28,815 bases of DNA. It comes from CAZYSK01 sp964649415. GTDB lineage: Bacteria; Chloroflexota; Anaerolineae; B4-G1. Location of the stretch: the NCBI GenBank assembly GCA_964649415.1, contig CAZYSK010000076.1, forward strand, positions 1-28,815, given 5' to 3'. The notes beneath the pieces are model-generated. The model had not been told where the DNA came from. It searched no databases and worked only from the letters and a program-made list of their open reading frames with translations. The position numbers and the translations under genes were made by a program. This document shows, in pieces, positions 6,772 through 15,251 of the stretch (positions are counted from its first letter, which is position 1; every line of letters starts with the position of its first letter).

Positions 6772-8142
6772 ATGGAACCTAAGCACATTTGGTCCGCCGC
6801 ACTCGGCGAGCTTCAACTACAAATGACCAAGGCCACCTTTGACACCTGGCTCCGTGATTCCAGATTGCTGAAGCACGAAGACAGCGCTTTCGTCATCAGT
6901 GTCAAGAATGGCTACGCCAAAGATTGGCTGGAGAGCCGCTTGCTCACCACGGTCACGCGCACCCTGGGCAGGCTGACTGGTCAGACGGTCGATGTCAAGT
7001 TCGTGGTATGCAGTGAGGAACCAGTACGCCGGGAAGACATTGCACTGCTTGATCCCGTGCCACTGGGCACAGCCTCAGCCCCACCCACACAACCTGATGC
7101 AGCTCCAGACACCGCATCTCCCGCGCACCTGAACTTGCGCTACAACTTCGACAACTTCGTCGTCGGTCCATCCAATCGGCTGGCCCACGCGGCCTCAATG
7201 GCGGTCGCCGACGATCCCGCCGGTTCTTACAATCCCCTGTTCATATACGGCGGGGTGGGACTCGGCAAGACACATCTCCTCCACGCCATCGGACACATCT
7301 GTCAAGCAAGCAGGCTGCGGGTGGTTTACGTCTCATCCGAGGACTTCACCAACGATCTGATCGAAGCCATCCGCTCGCATACGACCGATGCCTTCCGTGA
7401 GAAGTATCGCACGGCCGATGTCCTCCTCGTGGACGACATCCAGTTCATCGCTGGCAAGGAGAGAACACAGGAGGAGTTCTTCCACACCTTCAACGCCCTC
7501 CACGGCACAGGCAAGCAGATTGCCGTCTCCTCCGACCGGCCCCCGAAGGCCATGAGCACACTGGAGGAACGTCTATGCTCCCGCTTCGAATGGGGGCTGA
7601 TCGTCGACATTCAGCCGCCTGACCTGGAGACGCGGATCGCCATCTTGCGCTTCAAGGCATCCGCCTCCGATAGAACGGTGCCGGACGAGATACTTTATTT
7701 CATTGCTGACCGGATACAGAGCAACATCCGCGAGCTTGAGGGCGCGCTGAACCAGGTTGTGGCTATGAGCCAACTGACGCAACAGCCCTTGACATTGGAT
7801 GTCGCCGAGATAGCGCTGAACAGCCTGTTGCCCCAACGCAACACGCTCACAGCGGAGCAGATCATCGAAGCAGTAGCGACCTACTTCGACATCCAGGTTA
7901 CAACACTCGAGGGGCGCAACCGTAGCAAGGCCGTCGCACGGCCACGTCAGATCGCGATGTATCTTGTGCGAGAAGAGACCGGCGCATCATTGCCGCAGAT
8001 TGGCGCTATGCTGGGGGGACGCGATCATACCACCATCCTGTACGGATGTGATCGCATCACCGACTTGATCGAGGAAGACACAGAACTCCGGCGGGAGATC
8101 GTCACGTTGCGCCAGCGGCTCTATGATAACAACCACAACTAG
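6772..8142 (+). CDS. dnaA: Chromosomal replication initiator protein DnaA
   Basis: DnaA binds DnaA boxes at oriC, oligomerises with ATP and melts the origin. From the ATG at 6772 the protein has 456 residues, the usual length. Domain I (about 1-80) starts HIWSAALGELQLQMTKATFDTWL; a Pro/Ala-rich linker covers about 95-118. The AAA+ domain carries Walker A GGVGLGKT (160-167), Walker B LLVDDIQF (218-225), sensor 1 AVSSDRPP (251-258) and the arginine in CSRFEWG (R271). The C-terminal DNA-binding helix-turn-helix ends with the signature GRDHTTILYGC. A TTG 13 codons upstream (6733) is an alternative start, but ATG 6772 fits the family N-terminus; neither has a Shine-Dalgarno. The gene lies directly beside a cluster of DnaA boxes and has no dnaN next to it. 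Confidence 0.98.
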   Translation: MEPKHIWSAALGELQLQMTKATFDTWLRDSRLLKHEDSAFVISVKNGYAKDWLESRLLTTVTRTLGRLTGQTVDVKFVVCSEEPVRREDIALLDPVPLGTASAPPTQPDAAPDTASPAHLNLRYNFDNFVVGPSNRLAHAASMAVADDPAGSYNPLFIYGGVGLGKTHLLHAIGHICQASRLRVVYVSSEDFTNDLIEAIRSHTTDAFREKYRTADVLLVDDIQFIAGKERTQEEFFHTFNALHGTGKQIAVSSDRPPKAMSTLEERLCSRFEWGLIVDIQPPDLETRIAILRFKASASDRTVPDEILYFIADRIQSNIRELEGALNQVVAMSQLTQQPLTLDVAEIALNSLLPQRNTLTAEQIIEAVATYFDIQVTTLEGRNRSKAVARPRQIAMYLVREETGASLPQIGAMLGGRDHTTILYGCDRITDLIEEDTELRREIVTLRQRLYDNNHN

Positions 8143-8155
8143 GATGCCCTAGCTG

Positions 8156-8592
8156 TTTTCCACAGATCCTTAGCCCGTATCCACACCGCCCATTTGTGGC
8201 CCCCGTGATCTTCCCCCCCCCAAGATATGGTGGGGACGCGAGACCTCGGAGCCTCAGCGGAGGTCAATCCTGTGGATAACTCCCTGTTTTCTGTGGATAA
8301 CAGGCTTCTATTGTGGATAACTCCCTCAGAAACGCGATTTCCTCGCTGGCATCAAACAGGCTGATGCGCCAGTACCCTCTGCGTTCTGCTGATCCCGTTT
8401 CCACCTTATCCCTAGCTGTCCACACAAGCCTGTGGATAACCTTATCGGCCTCCACCCCCTACAGGTGTGGCTCGTGAGAGCGTTCGTATGCTACATCTGG
8501 GACCTGCAGGATAGCCTCCAGCGTTTATCCCCGCTATTCACCGCTCTACTCATACTACTACATTACATGATACAAACATGCCAGAGAGTTAA
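8156..8592. other. oriC: Probable replication origin (oriC): DnaA-box cluster plus AT-rich end
   Basis: The 450-bp gap after dnaA holds perfect boxes TTATCCACA on the minus strand at 8271-8279, 8292-8300, 8312-8320 and 8431-8439. On the + strand it holds TTTTCCACA at 8156-8164, a match to TTWTNCACA, and the one-mismatch GTATCCACA at 8177-8185. CTGTCCACA at 8416-8424 is weaker. Three of the minus boxes are spaced 21 and 20 bp, about two helical turns. The right end, about 8548-8600, is distinctly AT-rich (CATTACATGATACAAACATG, then TTAATTA) and could be the unwinding element. Position next to dnaA, number of boxes and AT-rich end together make oriC the best reading. The gap contains no gene. 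Confidence 0.85.
8218..8230 (-). repeat. 13-bp inverted repeat flanking dnaA, right copy
   Basis: CCCCAAGATATGG is the exact reverse complement of 6418-6430. It sits at the end of a run of nine C residues (8213-8221), between the first and second groups of DnaA boxes. Confidence 0.5.
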
Positions 8593-9087
8593 TTACTCGT
8601 CTTTGCTCTCATTATGTTGGTCAATCAGCTCTTGGATTTCCCGATGGAGTTTTTGGCCTATTGCGAGAATGTCAAACAATTGATCCTCGATCTCTTGATC
8701 ACCTTCGGGATGCGTTTCCCAGGCACCTTGGAGTGCTTCATTCATCCTCGTTAAGCTACGCGACAGAGCAGCAAAGACATCCTCTTCGCTCATCTCGCGG
8801 GAAACTAACTTGACCCGAGGGCCGCTGTAGAAACCCAATGCCTCCATTTCGCGCTCCATCTCTTCTGCAAGCTCCGGGTCGTCCTTGAGCCCTTCCGTGT
8901 GGTCAACCCCGGGCGTGAACTCGAAGCGATTGTCATCCAGGAGCACTTGCCGAAGTTCCTCCAGTTCGACGTCCAGGGCCAGTCCTTTTCCATGGAGCAT
9001 CAGCCACAATTTCTTGACCGGTACGTAGAAATCAGGATCGGTCTCCAGAACCTCAATGACTTGAGACATAGCGAAGCTGTCCATCAT
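8593..9087 (-). CDS. Conserved-looking small acidic protein of unknown function
   Basis: A 164-residue soluble, strongly acidic protein with no signal peptide or membrane segment. I do not recognise a family. The first half (about 1-60: SQVIEVLETDPDFYVPVKKLWLML...VELEELRQVLLDDNRFEF) reads like a winged-helix or small helical module. The second half is helical and rich in Glu/Asp/Leu (EEMEREMEALGFYSG; LFDILAIGQKLHREIQELIDQ). ATG at 9087 is followed at once by a second ATG; GGGAGG lies 4 nt before the first and 7 nt before the second, so the start may be one codon later. It lies 39 bp downstream of the UPF0173 gene and is probably co-transcribed with it. Its stop codon abuts the origin region. 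Confidence 0.75.
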   Translation of the reverse strand: MMDSFAMSQVIEVLETDPDFYVPVKKLWLMLHGKGLALDVELEELRQVLLDDNRFEFTPGVDHTEGLKDDPELAEEMEREMEALGFYSGPRVKLVSREMSEEDVFAALSRSLTRMNEALQGAWETHPEGDQEIEDQLFDILAIGQKLHREIQELIDQHNESKDE

Positions 9088-9126
9088 ATGGCCTCCCGTT
9101 TCTGCGTATCCGCCTGCCCCACTCGC

Positions 9127-9810
9127 TTATACCTCGTAGCTCTCGCCGGGTTTGAGCACGATGGGTTCTGATGATGTTTCCTCCCGCACGCGCTTGGCCC
9201 ATTTGTGGGGATCCTGCTTGATGACCTCAAACGTGTCGTAGTGGATGGGCATGACGACTTGGGGTTCGATCAACTTGACTGCCCGGAGTGCGTCATCTGG
9301 GCCCATCGTGTAGTTGTCTCCAATGGGGAGGATCGCCAGGTTGATTCCCTCCTCTCCGATAAGGCGCATGCTGTAGAAGAGGCCTGTGTCGCCGGCGAAG
9401 TATATCTTCTTGTCCTCCGCGGTCAGCAGTAGCCCGCAGGGGTTGCCGCCGTAGGTCCCGTCGGGCAGGGCCGAACCGTGATGAGCGATGGTCAGCTTGA
9501 GGTATCCGAAGGGATGGGGGAACCCCCCGCCGATGTGTTGGCCGTGCGTCCGGCTCACGCCCTGGGCTTGGAGCCAGGTGCAGATTTCGTGATTGGATAT
9601 GATCCCCGCCCCGGTGCGTTTGGCGATGGCGATTGTGTCCCCGATGTGATCGCCGTGGCCGTGGGTGATCAGGATGTAGTCTGCCGTGACCTCGTCGGCC
9701 GATATGGGGGCGAAGGGGTTCCCTGTCAGAAACGGGTCTACCAAAACGGTCGTGCCCTTGATGTCCAGGGCGAAAGCGGCATGTCCATACCAGGTCAGCT
9801 TGATGGCCAT
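9127..9810 (-). CDS. UPF0173-type metal-dependent hydrolase (metallo-beta-lactamase fold)
   Basis: A 227-residue cytosolic hydrolase of the metallo-beta-lactamase superfamily, UlaG/UPF0173 branch. It shows the N-terminal KLTWYGHAAF typical of UPF0173, the metal motif THGHGDHIGD (about 49-58), later ligands in TIAHHGSA and the Asp of FAGDTGLF, then PIGDNYTMGPDDA and the final MPIHYDTF. This full set of His/Asp ligands implies a binuclear metal site. Length matches the family (about 225-230). AGGAGG sits upstream of the ATG, and a near-consensus promoter lies at 9877-9905. The physiological substrate of UPF0173 proteins is unknown. Confidence 0.92.
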   Translation of the reverse strand: MAIKLTWYGHAAFALDIKGTTVLVDPFLTGNPFAPISADEVTADYILITHGHGDHIGDTIAIAKRTGAGIISNHEICTWLQAQGVSRTHGQHIGGGFPHPFGYLKLTIAHHGSALPDGTYGGNPCGLLLTAEDKKIYFAGDTGLFYSMRLIGEEGINLAILPIGDNYTMGPDDALRAVKLIEPQVVMPIHYDTFEVIKQDPHKWAKRVREETSSEPIVLKPGESYEV

Positions 9811-9876
9811 TCTCCGTATCCTCCTGTGTTGGTTGTAGCGAGCTGTGACACCCGCGTGGCGTCAGCAGTGTAGACA

Positions 9877-9905
9877 AGTATAGCGTAGGGGTATGGATAT
9901 GTCAA
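9877..9905 (-). promoter_or_regulatory. Near-consensus sigma70 promoter for the UPF0173 gene
   Basis: On the minus strand TTGACA (9905-9900, 6 of 6) is separated by 17 bp from TATACT (9882-9877, 5 of 6). Transcription would start near 9870, about 60 nt before the ATG at 9810. It separates this unit from the efflux cluster that ends at 9922. Confidence 0.75.
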
Positions 9906-9921
9906 AACGGCCTGAGCTGCT

Positions 9922-11144
9922 TCACTCCCGTCTCAGTGCCTCGATCGGATCCAAGCGCGCGGCTTGTGTCGCTGGATAATAGCCGAAGAAGATGCCCACC
10001 GCCGCCGACGCGCCGAAAGCCAATGGAACCGAGGACCACACCAACTCAGTGCGCATGGTACCCAGGGCGTTGAAGACGTGAGAACCCCCGACCCCGGCGG
10101 CCACACCCACCAGCCCACCGATCAAGCTGAGCATGATCGCTTCCAGCAGAAACTGGAGCTGCACATCCCAGGGACGCGCCCCCAGCGCCTGCCGCAGACC
10201 GATCTCGCGCGTCCGCTCGGTGACGCTGACCAGCATGATGTTCATGATGCCGATGCCGCCCACCACCAGTGAAACGCCGGCGACCCAGGCCAGCAGGTCA
10301 CGAAACGCCTCGGTCGTGGACGCCCGAGCGTCGATGATGCTGTCCTGGGTCGTCAGTGCAAACCCGGGCGATTCCGGAGTCGTCTCGAGCAACCGCATGA
10401 TCTGCGTGTTCAACTGGGTCATCACGTCATCCATTGTCTCCTTGCTCTCGGCAGAGACGTAGACCACGCGCAGGTTTTCGCCCCCGAAGTGCCTGCTGCT
10501 GGTGAATCTCTGGAATATGACGGTGATCGGAATGTACACCCGGTTGTCATAGTCCGTGTTGCCGACCACGCCTTTTTCGGCCATCGTGCCCACCACGGTG
10601 AATTTGACCGACCCGACCTTGACCGACTGTCCAAGGGCACTCTGGTTCCCAAAGAGCTCCTCGGCGATGTCGCAGCCCAGCACGGCAACCTTGTTCGTGC
10701 GCTCGTTGTCCTGGTTGGTCAGGAAACGTCCTTCGGCCACATGGAAGTCGCGCACCGCGACAAAGCCAGCGGTGGTGCCGACGATGGAGATGTCCGTCAG
10801 GGTGACGCTGCCGGCTTTGACCTCCTGGGTGGTGTTCTGTTCCGCCGAAATGCCGCTGATACCGGTGACTTTTTCCTCAAGCACTGCAAGGTCTTCATAC
10901 CCCAGGCTGGGTGGTGGTCCCGATCGAGGGCTAAAGCCCCCCCGGGTCATCGAGGGCATGATCATGATCAGGTTGGCACCCAGGGCGTTAATCTGGTCGG
11001 CGATCTCCGCCTCGGCCCCGGCGCTGACTGCCATCATCACGATCACGGCCGCCACGCCGATGATGACGCCCAACGTGGTCAGGAAAGAACGTGCCTTGTT
11101 GAGGGTCAGGCCTTCCCATGCTACTTTGAGTGTCCGCCACAGGC

Positions 11145-11148
<4 letters not shown>
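9922..11148 (-). CDS. MacB-like ABC transporter permease, copy A
   Basis: A 408-residue permease of the MacB/FtsX type VII ABC exporter class. One transmembrane helix near residues 20-42 (LTTLGVIIGVAAVIVMMAV) is followed by a large extracytoplasmic MacB_PCD domain (about 45-270) and three further helices in the FtsX domain (about 285-400), with GGIGIMNIMLVSVTERTREIGLRQALGAR and the final YYPATQAARLDPIEALRRE. These proteins do not pump across the membrane by alternate access. They transmit ATP-driven motion to the outside face (mechanotransmission), often exporting peptides, lipoproteins or antibiotics. Its start overlaps the ATPase stop by 4 bp (ATGA). It is the same length as copy B at 13222-14448, lies exactly 3300 bp away, and is very similar to it. 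Confidence 0.93.
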
Positions 11149-11867
<719 letters not shown>

Positions 11868-11915
11868 CGTTTTCCCCTCTCATGGACCAAACATCCCAGG
11901 CATCGGCATCGGCGT

Positions 11916-11967
11916 GCTTCTCAGTGGGTGTTTGCATTCGCCCTGTCAGGCCTGCCGCCTGAGAAGC
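11916..11967. promoter_or_regulatory. 9-bp inverted repeat upstream of ABC module A
   Basis: GCTTCTCAG (11916-11924) and CTGAGAAGC (11959-11967) are perfect reverse complements, 34 bp apart. Each contains the 7-mer TTCTCAG that forms the 11-bp arrays between the protease and response regulator genes. It could be an internal binding site or simply an RNA hairpin; no promoter-like hexamers are evident. Confidence 0.3.
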
Positions 11968-11987
11968 GGCTCCTGGCCCGTGCCGTG

Positions 11988-12686
11988 TCACTCCGCCGCC
12001 CGTTGGTTCAATAACTCGACCAGCGGACCCAGCAGGAACCTGATCTGCCCCGCTCCTCCCATTGCCTCACCAGGTGCACCCGCGCCTGCCCTGCCGGGCG
12101 CACCCCCACCTGCCTGGGCCGTCTCCCGAAGGGCCTGACGCTCCTCATCGCTCATGTTCTCCATCTCTGCCCGGCGCGTGGCCATGTCGGGTGGCATCTC
12201 CCCACCGCCGAACTGGGCTTGGCGCGTGGCTTGCACCTCGGGGGACACGTCCTGGCCTTCGCCTCGCACGCCCTGTCCACCTCCCATATTCAGCCCCTGC
12301 TGCTCCATCCAGGTCCGTATGTCCTCTTGAGTGAGCTGCATGGCGGTGATAGCCTCCAACTGCCCGGCGGTCATCGTGCCTTCAATCTGCCTCAGCACCG
12401 CCTCCATCTCTACCTGGACCGTCACTCCGCCCTGCAGCGCCTGCCACAGTGGGAGCAAGGTCTTCGCCTGCTCCGGCGTGACGGCGTGCTCTGTGTCTTC
12501 CAGTTGGATCGTTCCCAACGCCAGTTGTCCGCCTGCATCCAGCGCACCTTCGTAGTCTGTATCCAGAACGTCGCTGGTGTAGCCTGTACTGACGGTTTCC
12601 GCGGTCGGCGTCGCTTGAGTTCCCCCACAAGCAGACAATACTGCCGCGACCAATACAAGACCCGTGATGATGTGCCAAGTTCTCAT
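11988..12686 (-). CDS. Lipoprotein of unknown function with Gly/Met/Pro-rich C-terminal half
   Basis: A 232-residue predicted lipoprotein. The N-terminus is MRTWHIITGLVLVAAVLSAC, with lipobox LSAC and lipidation at Cys20. The start ATG at 12686 is preferred over one ten codons upstream because AGGGGGAA lies just before it. A globular part follows (about 60-130) with the helix pair MTAGQLEAITAMQ and LTQEDIRTWMEQQ, then a low-complexity Gly/Met/Arg/Ala region (about 135-215), and a short hydrophobic C-terminus (FLLGPLVELLNQ). The MTxxQ/LTxxD phrases recall the LTxxQ motifs of CpxP/Spy periplasmic chaperones, but the resemblance is slight and may be convergent. It lies inside the efflux cluster, between the small membrane protein and ABC module A. 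It may be an extracytoplasmic partner or sensor for the exporter (inference). Confidence 0.8.
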   Translation of the reverse strand: MRTWHIITGLVLVAAVLSACGGTQATPTAETVSTGYTSDVLDTDYEGALDAGGQLALGTIQLEDTEHAVTPEQAKTLLPLWQALQGGVTVQVEMEAVLRQIEGTMTAGQLEAITAMQLTQEDIRTWMEQQGLNMGGGQGVRGEGQDVSPEVQATRQAQFGGGEMPPDMATRRAEMENMSDEERQALRETAQAGGGAPGRAGAGAPGEAMGGAGQIRFLLGPLVELLNQRAAE

Positions 12687-12719
12687 TCTGTTCCCCCTAT
12701 TCTCATTGTCGTTCAAGTC

Positions 12720-13175
12720 CTAATGGACTCCCGTATCAACAAACCGACGCAGCCCGACGAAAACAACCATCCATCCCGCCAGCAGGACCAGCAAGTTCAG
12801 CGCCAACCATCGGATCACAGGCCCCTCAGAAATCCGGCGCAGCGTATCACGCTCGAAGAACAGCATGTTGACTGCATTGACGGCCGGATGCGCGCAGATA
12901 TACAGACCGAGCGCCAAGCCGACGATCCCGTCCAGCGTGGCCATGCCGGTCAGCGTGTGCAGGTAATGGAGCACACCGCTGTAGACGATCGCGAGCAGGA
13001 TCAGCCTCCACAATGCACCGGTGTTGCGTTTGTGCTGGCGCTGCTCCTCGTTCCTCGCAAAGGCGGGCGACTGATCCCTTTTTGCCAACACGCCTTGGAC
13101 AAAAAGCGGGATCATGATCATTGATAACACGATAACCAGAAAGCCGACAATCGCGACAGTCATCTTGCACCACAC
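12720..13175 (-). CDS. Small membrane protein of unknown function
   Basis: A 151-residue protein with about four hydrophobic segments: residues 6-28 (VAIVGFLVIVLSMIMIPLFVQ), 55-72, 80-98 and 122-145. A positively charged loop (AKRDQSPAFARNEEQRQHKRN) follows the first. No conserved motif known to me is present. An internal Met at residue 5 (13163) is an alternative start; neither has a clear Shine-Dalgarno. It lies 46 bp after permease B and 33 bp before the lipoprotein gene, so it is likely part of the same transcript. Its place recalls the extra small membrane protein found with some MacB-like systems of Gram-positive bacteria, such as YknW with YknXYZ, but no homology is claimed. Confidence 0.75.
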   Translation of the reverse strand: MWCKMTVAIVGFLVIVLSMIMIPLFVQGVLAKRDQSPAFARNEEQRQHKRNTGALWRLILLAIVYSGVLHYLHTLTGMATLDGIVGLALGLYICAHPAVNAVNMLFFERDTLRRISEGPVIRWLALNLLVLLAGWMVVFVGLRRFVDTGVH

Positions 13176-13186
13176 ATCAATTCACT

Positions 13187-13218
13187 GATGTGCTGACTTT
13201 CCAACTTGCCGATTTGCC
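13187..13218. repeat. Octamer tandem repeat GAYTTGCY, array 1
   Basis: Four consecutive degenerate 8-bp units: GATGTGCT, GACTTTCC, AACTTGCC, GATTTGCC. The array lies in the gap between permease B and the small membrane protein gene. Related arrays occur at 18196-18225 and 19636-19667. Confidence 0.6.
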
Positions 13219-13221
13219 GCC

Positions 13222-14444
13222 TCATTGCCGCCTCAACGCCTCGATCGGATCCAACTGCGCCGCCTGAGTGGCCGGATAGTAGCCGAAGAAGATGCCCACG
13301 ACGGCCGAGGCGGCGAAGGCCAGCGGGATGGACGCGGGCACCAGCTCGGTACGCATCGTCCCCACGGCGTCGAAGAGCGACGAACCGCCCACGCCGAGCA
13401 GGATGCCGATCAACCCACCGGCCAGGCTGAGGGTGACGGCCTCCAGCAGGAACTGGAGCCGCACGTCGCGAGGACGAGCGCCCAACGATTGCCGCAGGCC
13501 GATCTCGCGCGTCCGCTCGGTGACGCTGACCAGCATGATGTTCATGATGCCTATACCGCCTACCACGAGTGACACTCCTGCCACCCAGCCCAGCAGACTG
13601 CGGAAGGACTCAGTCGTTGACGCCTGAGCGTCAATGATGCTATCCTGAGTGGTCAGGGTAAAGCTCTCTGACGTAGCGTCAAGGTCGTGCCGCTGGGTCA
13701 GCAGTTTCGTAACCTGTGACATCACGCTGTCCATCTCATCTCTGCTCTCGGCCGAGACGTAGATCAGGCGCACCTCATCGTTCCCGAAGCGGGATTGCAC
13801 GAACCTGTCAAAGACGACGGTGAGTGGGATGTACACCTGCCCGTCGTAGTCCGTGGTGCCCACCACGCCCTTCTCTGCCATCACGCCGACGACGGTGAAG
13901 TTGGTCGAGTCGATCTTGACCTTCTGCCCGACGGCACTACTTGCGTCGCCAAACAGCTCGACAGCAACGTCGTAGCCCAGGGCAACGACCTCGTTGGAGC
14001 GCTCGTTGTCCTCGTCGGTCAAAAAGCGTCCCACCAGCACCTGATACTCTCGCACATCCGGAAAGCCGGCCGTCGTGCCTATGATGGAGATGTCCTCCAG
14101 CGTGGTTGTCCCCGCCTTCACGTCCTGTGTCGTGTTTTGCTCTGCCGACACGCCATTGATGCCGCTCACGTTCTCCTCGATGGCGGTGATGTCGTCATAT
14201 TCCAATTGGACCCCGGCTCCCGCCTCGGGGCCGAAACCGCCTCGGCTCATTGGGGCCATGACCATGATCAGATTGGCCCCCAGGGCGTTGATCTGGTCGG
14301 CGATCTCGGCCTCGGCCCCGGCGCTGACGGCCAGCATCACGATCACGGCCGCCACGCCGATGATGACGCCCAGCGTCGTCAGAATCGAACGGCCCTTGTT
14401 GAGGGCCAGACCTTCCCAGGCGACTTTCAACGTCTGTGTCAGGC

Positions 14445-14448
<4 letters not shown>
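13222..14448 (-). CDS. MacB-like ABC transporter permease, copy B
   Basis: A 408-residue MacB/FtsX-type permease with the same layout as copy A: helix near 20-42, an extracytoplasmic MacB_PCD domain carrying QDVKAGTTTLEDISIIGTT and AEKGVVGTTDYD, then the FtsX domain with GGIGIMNIMLVSVTERTREIGLRQ and a C-terminus on YYPATQAAQLDPIEALRRQ. It starts with a 4-bp overlap on its ATPase gene. Sequence differs from copy A mainly in the extracytoplasmic domain (for example residues 68-82 and 255-280), while the membrane segments are nearly identical. That is what one would expect if the two exporters, or two subunits of one hetero-dimer, recognise different partners (inference). Confidence 0.93.
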
Positions 14449-15155
<707 letters not shown>

Positions 15156-15251
15156 GTTTCCTCATATATCCTCATATGGTTGACCGCCCTGCGGTCATCG
15201 TGACAGTCGGCCGGCAGCGTCGCTTGCCGGGTCATGCCTCGCGTTTTCGCA

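Noticed and set aside
12219..13124. A 301-codon open frame on the + strand opposite the lipoprotein and small membrane protein
   Set aside because: The minus-strand genes have a signal peptide, a lipobox and membrane helices; the + frame has none of these and no ribosome site.
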